DNA of 64,000 nucleotides, taken from assembly GCA_016712105.1 (NCBI GenBank), contig JADJRU010000051.1, forward strand, positions 310,001 through 374,000. Direction: 5' to 3'. Numbering within the stretch: position 1 is the first letter of the stretch; each line of letters starts with the position of its first letter. Origin of the DNA: Ahniella sp. GTDB lineage: Bacteria > Pseudomonadota > Gammaproteobacteria > Xanthomonadales > Ahniellaceae. The notes below the pieces were generated by a model. It had not been told where the DNA came from. It saw only the letters and a list, made by a program, of their open reading frames with translations, and made no database searches. Positions 26,961 to 34,919 of this stretch are shown in pieces. Made by a program: the position numbers and the translations under genes.

Positions 26961-27713
26961 TCACTTTGCCTTGCGGGATCGGTACGTGCCCATCGCCGCG
27001 GCGAAGGACTTGAAGATGGCGGTATAAAAACTGTTGTCGAGGACTTTCCATTCCGGGTGCCACTGCACCGCGAGCAGGAATTGGGTGGGTGAATCCAGGC
27101 GAACGGCTTCGACGAGTCCATCCGGCGCGGTCGCCTCGACGGTCAGGCCGGGGGCGAGTTCACGAATGCCCTGGCCATGCAGGGAATTCACCCATGCCGT
27201 GTCGGTGCCGGCGGCGCGATGCAGGATGCCACCGGGCGTCAGTTGCACGGGGTGAGACGGTCCGTATTGGATATCGAGAGGTTCGTCGTTGTTCTCGCGG
27301 TGGTCGGCAAATCCGCCTGCTTCGTGGACTTTCTGGTGCAGGCTGCCGCCCAGGGCAACATTCACCTCCTGCAAGCCGCGGCAGACAGCGAGCACCGGAA
27401 TGCCGAGTTCGATGGCCGCCCGGACGATGGACAATGTGGTCGCGTCCCGTGCGGGGTCATGAAGATTGCCGGGATAACTCGGTTCGTCGCTGTAGTGATG
27501 GGGTTCGATGTTGCTGTAGGCCCCGGTCAGAAACAGTCCGTCGACACGATCCAGGATCGCCCAGAGGTCCAGAGGCGGTTCCAGCGAGGGCAGCAACAGA
27601 GGCAGCGCATCCGCTGCGTGGCGCAGCGCGCGCAGGTACTTCTCGCCCGCCATGTGGAAGATGTGGTGCCCGACCTGTCGGCGGTCGCAGGGCACACCAA
27701 CCCAATATTGCAT
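26961..27713 (-). CDS. spuA: Gamma-glutamyl-GABA hydrolase (peptidase C26, PuuD/SpuA)
   Basis: Class I glutamine-amidotransferase-like hydrolase that releases glutamate from gamma-glutamyl-GABA at the end of the Puu/Spu pathway. The 250-residue protein shows the nucleophile in VLAVCRGLQEVNVALGG (Cys about 108) and the catalytic His in AVQWHPEW (about 219), with the oxyanion region DGLFLTGAYSNIEP. It is the first gene of the minus-strand operon; the 162-base region upstream is shared with spuI and carries inverted repeats. There is no PuuB or PuuC homologue next to it. Confidence 0.92.
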   Translation of the reverse strand: MQYWVGVPCDRRQVGHHIFHMAGEKYLRALRHAADALPLLLPSLEPPLDLWAILDRVDGLFLTGAYSNIEPHHYSDEPSYPGNLHDPARDATTLSIVRAAIELGIPVLAVCRGLQEVNVALGGSLHQKVHEAGGFADHRENNDEPLDIQYGPSHPVQLTPGGILHRAAGTDTAWVNSLHGQGIRELAPGLTVEATAPDGLVEAVRLDSPTQFLLAVQWHPEWKVLDNSFYTAIFKSFAAAMGTYRSRKAK

Positions 27714-27769
27714 CGGTATGGACCTTTTCCGGGGAACGGCCGAACCCTACTCGGCCTGTTTGATTTTTT

Positions 27770-27813
27770 CAACACACTTGCCACAAGTGGGCGCCTGAGT
27801 GTCCAATGTGTTG
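27770..27813. promoter_or_regulatory. Inverted-repeat operator candidate between spuA and spuI
   Basis: CACTTG-CCA-CAAGTG (27775-27789) is a perfect palindrome. It is overlapped by CAACACACTTG (27770-27780), whose near-complement CAATGTGTTG lies at 27804-27813. The half-sites are related, so two dimers could bind side by side. The location in a divergent promoter region suggests control of both transcripts; no regulator gene is in the window. Confidence 0.5.
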
Positions 27814-27820
27814 AGTATTT

Positions 27821-27848
27821 TTGACGGCTGGCCGAGCTCTGTTAGCAT
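27821..27848 (+). promoter_or_regulatory. Sigma-70 promoter candidate for spuI
   Basis: TTGACG (27821-27826), a 16-base spacer and TAGCAT (27843-27848), about 27 bases before the spuI ATG. It lies just downstream of the inverted repeats at 27770-27813, a good position for an activator or a repressor overlapping the -35 side. Confidence 0.45.
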
Positions 27849-27875
27849 CCGGCGACAGGCCCAAGAGCAGACACC

Positions 27876-29243
27876 ATGAGCAAAACGCTTCTCACCGCGG
27901 ATGATCAAGCCACCCTGGACGCGCTGCCCGACCTCGAGCAGATCGACTTTGTCCTGCCCGACATGAACGCCCTGTCGCGCGGAAAACGCGTGACACGCGA
28001 GGCGCTTCCCAAAGTCTACGAAAACGGTGTGTGCTTGCCGATGTCGCTTCTGGGGACCGATGTCACCGGCAACACGGTCGAGGAGACCGGTCTGGGGTAC
28101 GACATCGGGGACGAGGATCGTGTGTGTCGGCCCATCCCAGGCACCCTTCGGCCCGTCCCGTGGAGCACTCGCCCCATGGCGCAGGCTTTGTTGGCGATGG
28201 AAGACCGGGATGGTCAGGTATTCGCCGCGAATCCACGCGAAGTCCTCAAACGTGTGCTGGATCGGTTCGCCGCCCGCGGGCTGACGCCGGTTGTTGCCGT
28301 GGAGCTCGAGTTCTATCTGCTCGACAACCAGCTGACACCCGAGGGTTTTCCGCAGACATCGATCAACCCGGCGACCGGCCTGCGCAACCGGACGACCCAG
28401 GTCTATTCCATGCAGGACCTCGACGACTACCAGGCGTTCACCGATGAAATCGATCTGGTCTGTCGCGCCCAGCGAATCCCGGCCGATACGGCGGTTGCCG
28501 AATACGCGCCCGGGCAGTTCGAGATCAATCTGAAACACCGCGCCGATGCACTCGCTGCCTGCGACGACGCGATCATGCTCAAACGCGCAATCAAGGCGGT
28601 CGCGGCAAAACAGGGCCTGCTGGCCACGTTCATGGCGAAACCTTTTGTCGAGCAGGCCGGCAGCGGCACACACATCCATGTCAGCCTGCTGGATCGCGAC
28701 GGGCACAACATTTTTGCCTGTACACCGGAAGCCCCGAACGAGCAGCTCAAATCGGCCATCGCCGGCTTGCAGCGCCGAGGTGACGACTGTCTGGTGATGT
28801 TTGCACCCCATGCCAACAGTTATCGGCGTTTTGTGCTGAACGCGTTCGTGCCGCTGAATACCTGCTGGGGCTTCAACAACCGGACGGTCGCCATGCGCGT
28901 GCCGTACAGCGACCCGAAGAACGTGCGGATCGAACACCGGATTGCCGGGGCAGATGCCAATCCCTATCTCGTCACGGCCGCCGTGCTGGCCGGCATCCTT
29001 GATGGTCTGGAGCATCCGGCCGACCCAGGTCCGCCGATTGCCGGAAACGCCTACGAACAGACTGAAATCCGCGAGTTGTTCTGGCGTGAAACGCTGCGGG
29101 ACTTCATGGCGAGCAAGTGGATCGGCGAGACCTTCGGTCCGGAGTTCCATCACATCTTCGGTCAGCAGAAACTCAAGGAACTGCGCAGCTTCAATCGTGA
29201 AGTGACATCACTTGAGGTGGATTGGTACCTGCGGCTGGTGTGA
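27876..29243 (+). CDS. spuI: Second glutamine-synthetase-like gamma-glutamylpolyamine synthetase
   Basis: A 455-residue GS-like ligase, divergent from spuA as spuI is in P. aeruginosa. It has EQIDFVLPDMNALSRGKRVTREAL at the N-terminus and catalytic motifs VAVELEFYLLD, EYAPGQFEINLKH, GSGTHIHVSLLD, FAPHANSYRRFV, WGFNNRTVAMRVP and EHRIAGADANPYLVTA. It is clearly distinct in sequence from the spuB product, which suggests separate substrates (for example diamine versus triamine, or another amine); that split is inference. Ends in FNREVTSLEVDWYLRLV, like PuuA. Confidence 0.9.
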   Translation: MSKTLLTADDQATLDALPDLEQIDFVLPDMNALSRGKRVTREALPKVYENGVCLPMSLLGTDVTGNTVEETGLGYDIGDEDRVCRPIPGTLRPVPWSTRPMAQALLAMEDRDGQVFAANPREVLKRVLDRFAARGLTPVVAVELEFYLLDNQLTPEGFPQTSINPATGLRNRTTQVYSMQDLDDYQAFTDEIDLVCRAQRIPADTAVAEYAPGQFEINLKHRADALAACDDAIMLKRAIKAVAAKQGLLATFMAKPFVEQAGSGTHIHVSLLDRDGHNIFACTPEAPNEQLKSAIAGLQRRGDDCLVMFAPHANSYRRFVLNAFVPLNTCWGFNNRTVAMRVPYSDPKNVRIEHRIAGADANPYLVTAAVLAGILDGLEHPADPGPPIAGNAYEQTEIRELFWRETLRDFMASKWIGETFGPEFHHIFGQQKLKELRSFNREVTSLEVDWYLRLV

Positions 29244-29295
29244 TCCCGGGCTCTTTTCATTAAAAAGGCCAGCCTGGAACGCGTAGAATGGGTGG

Positions 29296-29862
29296 ATGCG
29301 AAGACTCCCCCATATCCATGCCACGCGGATCCTCAATCCGGATGCCCGCTTCCCGATCGAACAGGTCGACCTCGAATTCAGCAATGGCGTTCGCCGAACC
29401 TACGAACGCCAGGCCACTCGTGGCCGAGGCGCCGTGGCGATCGTGCCCATGCGCGATCCGGAAACGGTGCTGCTGGTGCGCGAATACGTGTGCGGCTTGC
29501 ACGCCTACGAACTCGGCTTGGCCAAGGGGCGCGTCGAACGCGGTGAAGACATCCTCGAAGCAGCGGAACGCGAGCTCAAGGAAGAAGTTGGCGTCGGTGC
29601 GCACAAGCTCACGCTGATCAAGCGCCTGTCGCTGGCGCCCACCTACATGAGCCATCGCACCGACATCGTGCTGGCCGAGGATCTCTACGACGAGCGGCTG
29701 GAAGGCGACGAGCCGGAGGAACTCGAAGTGGTGCCTTGGCCGATTGCGAAGCTGGATGACCTGCTGACGCGCACGGATGTCACTGAAGGGCGATCGATCG
29801 CCGCGTTGTTCATTGCGCGGGCGTTCCTCAAGGCTCGCGCCGAAGGTCGGGCTTGGGAATGA
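29296..29862 (+). CDS. nudE: ADP compounds hydrolase (Nudix)
   Basis: Nudix hydrolase of 188 residues, NudE type, acting on ADP-ribose, NADH or AppA-like dinucleotides. The Nudix box is complete: G-RVERG-E-DILEAAE-RELKEEVGV (about 77-99), preceded by VREYVCGLHAYELGLAKG. The following SLAPTYMSHRTDIVLAEDLY is typical of NudE. It overlaps cysQ by ATGA, and cysQ overlaps mazG the same way, forming the common nudE-cysQ-mazG house-cleaning operon. Confidence 0.93.
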   Translation: MRRLPHIHATRILNPDARFPIEQVDLEFSNGVRRTYERQATRGRGAVAIVPMRDPETVLLVREYVCGLHAYELGLAKGRVERGEDILEAAERELKEEVGVGAHKLTLIKRLSLAPTYMSHRTDIVLAEDLYDERLEGDEPEELEVVPWPIAKLDDLLTRTDVTEGRSIAALFIARAFLKARAEGRAWE

Positions 29863-30653
29863 AGGAACTGGCCGATTTGCTGAAACCGATTCGGGTGCTG
29901 TCGGAAGCCGCGGGACAAGCGATCCTGACGGTGTACCGAACCGACTTCGACGTCGAACACAAGGATGATCTGAGCCCGCTGACAGCGGCCGATCTGGCAG
30001 CGCATCGGGTCATTGCCGATGGGCTGTCGGTCTTGACCCCGGGTGTACCCGTGTTGTCCGAAGAGTCCAGACATGCGCCCTTGTCCGAACGTTCGGCATG
30101 GGGCACGTTCTGGCTGGTCGATCCACTCGACGGCACACGTGAGTTCATCAAACGAAACGGCGAGTTCAGCGTCAATATCGCGCTGATCGACCAAGGGCGG
30201 CCGGTGCTGGGTGTTGTCCATGCACCAGTGCTCGGCTGGAGCGCTCAGGCGGCGGTCGGGCTCGGTGCGACCAAAGTATCTGCCGATGGTTCGGTGCAGC
30301 CGCTGCAGATCGCTCGCGCCGGCGCCAGCGTGAGGATTGCCGGCAGTCGCTCGCATCAGGATGTACGCATGAACGCCGTGCTGGAGCGCATCGGCGCCCA
30401 CGAGTTGAAACCGATGGGCTCGGCACTGAAGTTCGTGCTGGTAGCCGGGGGTGAGGCCGATGTCTACCTTCGGTTCGGACCAACCAGCGAGTGGGACACT
30501 GCGGCTGGGCAATGTGTGCTGGAGCAGGCAGGCGGTCAATTGCTCGCACCGAATGGCGAGGTCTTTACCTACAACCGTCGCGAAACGCTTCTGAATGGCG
30601 ATTTCATCGCCCTGGGCGACCGCGACCTTCCATGGCGGGACTGGCTGGCATGA
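29859..30653 (+). CDS. cysQ: 3'(2'),5'-bisphosphate nucleotidase CysQ
   Basis: Hydrolyses PAP, the by-product of sulfate activation, to AMP. The 264-residue inositol-monophosphatase-fold protein has the metal-binding motifs VLSEES, WLVDPLDGTREFI and SEWDTAAGQCVLEQAGG. ATG 29859 overlaps the nudE stop and is preferred over a TTG two codons upstream. Middle gene of the overlapping three-gene operon. Confidence 0.95.
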   Translation: MKELADLLKPIRVLSEAAGQAILTVYRTDFDVEHKDDLSPLTAADLAAHRVIADGLSVLTPGVPVLSEESRHAPLSERSAWGTFWLVDPLDGTREFIKRNGEFSVNIALIDQGRPVLGVVHAPVLGWSAQAAVGLGATKVSADGSVQPLQIARAGASVRIAGSRSHQDVRMNAVLERIGAHELKPMGSALKFVLVAGGEADVYLRFGPTSEWDTAAGQCVLEQAGGQLLAPNGEVFTYNRRETLLNGDFIALGDRDLPWRDWLA

Positions 30654-31453
30654 GTCGTATGGACGAGTTGCTGGCGATCATGGCGAGACTGCGCGACCCG
30701 GAGCACGGCTGCCCATGGGACACCTTGCAGAGCTTTTCGACGATTGCGCCTTACACGATCGAGGAAGCCTATGAGGTCGCCGACGCGATTGACCGCGAGA
30801 ACTGGAACGACCTCCGGGAAGAACTCGGCGACCTGTTGCTGCAGGTGGTGTTCCATGCGCGAATGGCCGAAGAGCAGGGCAGCTTCGTGTTCGACGACGT
30901 GGTCGCCGCCATCTGCGACAAGATGCTGCGTCGTCACCCGCATGTGTTTGGTGACGAAGAACGCCGCAATGCAGAAGAACAGACGAAACGCTGGGAAGCC
31001 CAGAAACGCCAGGAAAAGGGCATTGCCGACGATGCCAGCGTATTGGCCGGCATCAGCCATGGCATGCCCGAATGGCAGCGCGCGGTGAAGCTGCAGAAGC
31101 GTGCGGCCAGTGTCGGGTTTGAGTGGCCAGATGCCCGGCCGATCCTCGACAAGCTGCAGGAAGAAATCGAGGAAGTTCGGGTTGAGCTGGATCGGCCGGG
31201 TCAGAACCACGCAGACCGCCAGGCGCGCCTGCTCGACGAGATCGGTGATGTGCTGTTTGTGGCCGTCAATCTGGCCCGTACTTCCGGGGTGGATGTCTCG
31301 GCGGCACTCCGACACGCAAACCGCAAGTTCGAAGACCGGTTTCGCTGGATGGAATTGCAGGCCAACGCTCGCGGTTCGGCGCTGTCCGAACAAACACTGG
31401 AGTCCCAGGAACGGCTCTGGAGCGAAGCCAAGAGAGCGCTGTCGGATCGCTGA
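30650..31453 (+). CDS. mazG: Nucleoside triphosphate pyrophosphohydrolase MazG
   Basis: Removes non-canonical or excess NTPs by hydrolysing them to NMP and PPi. The 267-residue protein has the usual two MazG domains: the N-terminal one shows CPWDTLQSFSTIAPYTIEEAYEV-type metal-binding helices and ELGDLLLQVVFHARMAEE; the C-terminal one shows EIEEVRVEL and DEIGDVLFVAVNLAR. ATG 30650 overlaps the cysQ stop (ATGA). No terminator is evident right after it. Confidence 0.95.
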   Translation: MSRMDELLAIMARLRDPEHGCPWDTLQSFSTIAPYTIEEAYEVADAIDRENWNDLREELGDLLLQVVFHARMAEEQGSFVFDDVVAAICDKMLRRHPHVFGDEERRNAEEQTKRWEAQKRQEKGIADDASVLAGISHGMPEWQRAVKLQKRAASVGFEWPDARPILDKLQEEIEEVRVELDRPGQNHADRQARLLDEIGDVLFVAVNLARTSGVDVSAALRHANRKFEDRFRWMELQANARGSALSEQTLESQERLWSEAKRALSDR

Positions 31454-31554
31454 CTGAATGTCGTTGCAGCGCACCAACTGTGACTTTTCGTCGAGTGCGC
31501 CCAACACAATGAAAAAGTGGTAGAACGGGGCCGGGTTCATGAGGAGGCCCAGTC

Positions 31555-31911
31555 ATGAAAAAGTTGCTTTGTGTGCTGTTGTTGGGGTTCATGCCTTGGT
31601 CCGCCCATGCCGAAGCCGTATTGTCATGCGATGACATCGAGCAGTTGGGTGAGTCGTTGACCGCGCTCGGTATTGCGATGGATGACGAAAATGCGGAAAT
31701 CGGCGAGGGCAGTTCGGAAGACGCCGCGCTTCGTGACGTAGTCCTGGCGCTGGCCGAGATTGCCAAGGCCGAAGACGATGCGGATCTGGCCAATGCCAGT
31801 ATTGCGATGGCCGAAGGCTGGGACAACATGGATCGTGATGCGTTCACCGATGGTCTGGCTGAGGCGGTGGTCAAACTTGCGGCTATTTCCGTGAACGAGT
31901 GCGGCGGCTGA
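31555..31911 (+). CDS. Small secreted protein of unknown function
   Basis: A 118-residue protein with a clear signal peptide (MKKLLCVLLLGFMPWSAHA, cleavage after about residue 19) and a GAGGAGG ribosome site. The mature part is acidic and Ala-rich, probably helical, with only two cysteines (SCDD near the start, NECGG at the end) that could form one disulfide closing the helical bundle. No family recognised. It stands alone between mazG and the diguanylate cyclase. Confidence 0.75.
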   Translation: MKKLLCVLLLGFMPWSAHAEAVLSCDDIEQLGESLTALGIAMDDENAEIGEGSSEDAALRDVVLALAEIAKAEDDADLANASIAMAEGWDNMDRDAFTDGLAEAVVKLAAISVNECGG

Positions 31912-31923
31912 ATCTTGTTGTCT

Positions 31924-32005
31924 TGGCTGGGCTGAGCGCAGCGAAGCCCAGCCAGGTGACTCAAGGAACCTGCGCTCAGAAATGCCGGGCTTCGCTGCGC
32001 TCGGC
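31924..32005. repeat. Inverted pair of short palindromic repeats
   Basis: 31924-31954 forms TGGCTGGGCT-N11-AGCCCAGCCA, and 31984-32005 (GCCGGGCTTCGCTGCGCTCGGC) is the same core in inverse orientation. The first hairpin follows the small secreted gene and may stop or stabilise its transcript, but it has no T-tract. Confidence 0.65.
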
Positions 32006-32053
32006 ACCAGCCTCGAGAGCACCAGCCACGGTAGGGCCATAGGGAACGAGCGA

Positions 32054-33895
32054 ATGCCGCACACCATGAGTCGCACCATCAGGACGCTCTGGATGTTGCT
32101 GTTCTGGATTGCCGGGAACGCCGCGATGGCGGAAGACGGCAGTGTTGCCTTGCTTCGGAATGGAACCGATTCGATGAGTCCGCGTGAAGCCACGCGGTAC
32201 TGGGTGGATGCCGACGCCGACAGCAGCATTTCCGCGGCGCAAGGTGCCTTCGCTGATGGAGCGTTCAAACCGTTGCCCCGGTGGCCGGCCACCTTCGGTT
32301 TCGCCGACGGCGTACATTGGTTCCAGATCGATATCGAAAATGCCGATCATCCCGATCCCGACTGGCTGTTGGTCATCGAGTACGCTCTGCTTGATCATCT
32401 CGACCTCTATACCGTGCTGCCGAACGGGCGCATCGAGCACTTTGAATCAGGTGATCGGCGCCCGTTTTCTGCGCGGGCGGTGGATCATCGCCACTTCACG
32501 TTTGCACTGGATCAGCCTGTCGGGGAACGACGCCAGTATTTTTTGCGCGTGAAAACGGAAAGTTCCGTGCAAGTGCCGCTGACCATCGGCACCCGCGTGC
32601 ATTTTCTCAATCATGCGCAACGCGGCGACATGGGGTTGGGGCTCTATTACGGCGTCATCATCGCGATGTTCCTGTACAGCCTTCTGTTGTACTTCTCCAT
32701 CCGCGACAAGAGTTTCCTCTGGTACATCACTTATGTCGGTGCATTCGGGCTCGGCCAGAGCTGTCTCAATGGGCTGAGTTACCAAATCCTGATGCCCGAA
32801 TGGCCGAGGCTCGACGACCAGTTCCTGCTCTTCACGATTGGGCTGGCGTTGTTGGCGATGCTCATGTTCACGCGCGAGTTCCTGGAACTCGCCAAGCGCG
32901 CGCCGCGGTTGGACGCGATCATGCGTGTGGCCATCTGGATCGAACTCGCCATCCTGGTTGCGTCGTTCGTCTTGTCCTATCGGCATTCGATCTCCCTTGA
33001 AACCGCGTCGGTGTTTGCCATTGCCGCGTTGTGTCTGGTCTCGGCTTGTGTGGTGTGGCGTCGTGGATACCGTCCGGCATTCCATTACCTGCTGGCATGG
33101 AGCTTCATGCTGCTGGGGATCGTGATCTATGCGTCCTTGTCGTTCGGGCTGGTCAAGAAGACATTCATTACCGAGTACGGCATCCAGATCGGTTCCTGTA
33201 TCGAGATGATCCTGCTGTCGTTTGCGCTGGCGTATCGGTTCCAGCTGATCCGCGAGGAAAACGAGGCCTTGCAGCGCGATGTGGCCGAGAAACTCGAAGT
33301 CCGGGTGAACGAGCGAACGGCCGAACTCAATCATGCGCTCGGCGACTTGCGCGTCGCCAACCGCCGGCTGCAGGAATACAGTCTGCGGGATGGCTTGACG
33401 AACGTGCATAACCGACGGTTCCTGGATGAAGCGCTGCCGCGTGCCGCGGCAATTGCACAACAACGGCAGGAGTCGTTGAGCCTGCTGATCATCGATATTG
33501 ATCACTTCAAGCGGATCAACGACACCCATGGCCATCTGGCTGGCGACGACTGTCTGCGCGACGTCGCCGACGTCCTGCGCCAGCAGGTGCGTGAGGCAGA
33601 TGATTTTGTCGCACGCTATGGTGGGGAGGAGTTCGTCGTGATCCTGCCCGGCGCTTCGCTCGATACCGCCCGCCAGCGGGCAGAGGCGCTGCGCAAGGCA
33701 GTCGCGCAGATTCGGGTTCCGGGTTATGGCGATCCGCTTGCATTGACGATCAGTGTCGGCGTCGCAGCCTTGAACCCGGAAGCGACCACCAACCTCACCG
33801 ACGACCTGCTGCGCCGTGCGGACCAGGCGCTGTATGCCGCCAAGGAGCACGGACGCAACCGGGTGATGGTCGACGGTCTGGCGCCGCTGGAATAG
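32054..33895 (+). CDS. 7TMR-DISM diguanylate cyclase (GGDEF)
   Basis: Predicted membrane sensor that makes c-di-GMP. From ATG 32054 (ATG 32066 is an alternative) it has a signal segment, a periplasmic 7TMR-DISMED2-like beta domain (about 35-185), seven membrane segments (about 195-400, starting MGLGLYYGVIIAMFLYSLLL), a coiled coil (ENEALQRDVAEKLEVRVNER) and a C-terminal GGDEF domain with SLRDGLTNVHNRRFLDE, IDIDHFKRINDTHGHLAGD and the active-site RYGGEEFVVILPG. The RxxD inhibitory site five residues before GGEEF is not conserved (EADD at that place), so product inhibition may be lost. Converges on the ODP-like gene 13 bases away. Confidence 0.92.
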   Translation: MPHTMSRTIRTLWMLLFWIAGNAAMAEDGSVALLRNGTDSMSPREATRYWVDADADSSISAAQGAFADGAFKPLPRWPATFGFADGVHWFQIDIENADHPDPDWLLVIEYALLDHLDLYTVLPNGRIEHFESGDRRPFSARAVDHRHFTFALDQPVGERRQYFLRVKTESSVQVPLTIGTRVHFLNHAQRGDMGLGLYYGVIIAMFLYSLLLYFSIRDKSFLWYITYVGAFGLGQSCLNGLSYQILMPEWPRLDDQFLLFTIGLALLAMLMFTREFLELAKRAPRLDAIMRVAIWIELAILVASFVLSYRHSISLETASVFAIAALCLVSACVVWRRGYRPAFHYLLAWSFMLLGIVIYASLSFGLVKKTFITEYGIQIGSCIEMILLSFALAYRFQLIREENEALQRDVAEKLEVRVNERTAELNHALGDLRVANRRLQEYSLRDGLTNVHNRRFLDEALPRAAAIAQQRQESLSLLIIDIDHFKRINDTHGHLAGDDCLRDVADVLRQQVREADDFVARYGGEEFVVILPGASLDTARQRAEALRKAVAQIRVPGYGDPLALTISVGVAALNPEATTNLTDDLLRRADQALYAAKEHGRNRVMVDGLAPLE

Positions 33896-33908
33896 ACGCG
33901 TTTGGCGG

Positions 33909-34706
33909 TCAGGTCGCGGACAAGGGCCGGATCACGGAACTGGCGGTGAACTTGCCCGGTGCAGTCATCAGGTCGACCCCGCAACGCAGTTCGTCCATCC
34001 AGTCGAGGAACGCGCCAATCACTTGCGGCCCCTGCATCGGCAGGCCGTGTTGCGGCACGATCATGTCGATATCCAGTTGGCGAACCATGTGCACCCAGGT
34101 ACGACATGCGCGGTTCGACGCCATGTAGCGCCTGTGGAATCCCTCCATCTTCGGCAGGTGTCCTCGGAAGTCGTGCACGGGCGCGTAGGGCTCGTCCGTG
34201 ACCATGGATGAGCCGACATCGCCGGAGAACAGGGCCCGCGCGATCGGGTCATAGACATTGAAGTTGCCGACCGAATGCAGGAAATGCGCGGGCAGACATT
34301 GCACCGCTGTATCCCCCAGAACCAGCTCGGCGCCTTCATCCGGCAACAGGACATATCGGTCCCGGCCGGTTTCCATATAGTGCGGGACGCTGTGCGGCAC
34401 GAAACGGCCCCAAAGTTTCGAACAGACAATTTTTGCGGGTGTGTACGTCAGCCATCGATCAGCCGAGCCGATGACATCCGGATCCTGATGGGATGCAAAG
34501 ATGTACGTCAGTTGCTTGAGTGGCAGATATCGCGCCACGGCCATCGACAGCGGCGTATACAGAAGCGCGCCACCCGGGTCGAGCAGCATGCTCTGGTCGC
34601 CGTGCAGGATCAGCATCTGGTTGGCTTGCACACCGTCGTCACCTCGAACGAGGTCGTTGAAGACGATGACGCGATGTCGATCGTTCCGGAACAGTTCGGT
34701 TGCCAT
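33909..34706 (-). CDS. ODP-like diiron metallo-beta-lactamase-fold protein
   Basis: A 265-residue metallo-beta-lactamase-fold protein. Instead of the hydrolase HxHxDH motif it has FASHQDPDVIGS (near residue 70), followed by PAHFLHSVGNFNVYDP and LFSGDVGSSM, the ligand pattern of oxygen-binding diiron proteins (ODP) related to the oxidase half of flavodiiron proteins. No flavodoxin domain is attached. Such proteins bind O2 and often signal to chemotaxis or second-messenger partners. It converges with the diguanylate cyclase gene, which is suggestive but not proof of a link. Confidence 0.82.
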   Translation of the reverse strand: MATELFRNDRHRVIVFNDLVRGDDGVQANQMLILHGDQSMLLDPGGALLYTPLSMAVARYLPLKQLTYIFASHQDPDVIGSADRWLTYTPAKIVCSKLWGRFVPHSVPHYMETGRDRYVLLPDEGAELVLGDTAVQCLPAHFLHSVGNFNVYDPIARALFSGDVGSSMVTDEPYAPVHDFRGHLPKMEGFHRRYMASNRACRTWVHMVRQLDIDMIVPQHGLPMQGPQVIGAFLDWMDELRCGVDLMTAPGKFTASSVIRPLSAT

Positions 34707-34867
34707 GGCGCACCTTGCATGGGAGTTGGCGCACAGGTTAGACGCCCAATTCCCGCTTCGGTTGATTCAAGTCAATGACCCCGATGCACGGTGCAAGGTT
34801 CACGATCGTTCAAACGGCGCAGCCGCTGGGATGGCCGGGGTTGTGATTGGCGTGATCGCCCAAAAAA

Positions 34868-34895
34868 AACACCCGCCAGATGTCTGGCGGGTGTT
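34868..34895 (-). terminator. Bidirectional hairpin terminator of the large subtilase gene
   Basis: ACACCCGCCAGA-TG-TCTGGCGGGTGT with eight A on the left (a T-tract on the minus strand) and TTTTG on the right. It lies 25 bases past the subtilase stop on the minus strand. Confidence 0.85.
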
Positions 34896-34919
34896 TTGTT
34901 CTGACCAAGTCTGTCGGGT

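Noticed and set aside
27747..29153. 468-codon frame opposite spuI
   Set aside because: Overlaps the divergent promoter and the well-supported spuI gene; no recognisable domain.
31984..32053. Longer start of the diguanylate cyclase at 31982
   Set aside because: The extension encodes a repeat element (GCCGGGCTTCGCTGCGCTCGGC) and would hide the signal segment; starts at 32054 or 32066 fit better.
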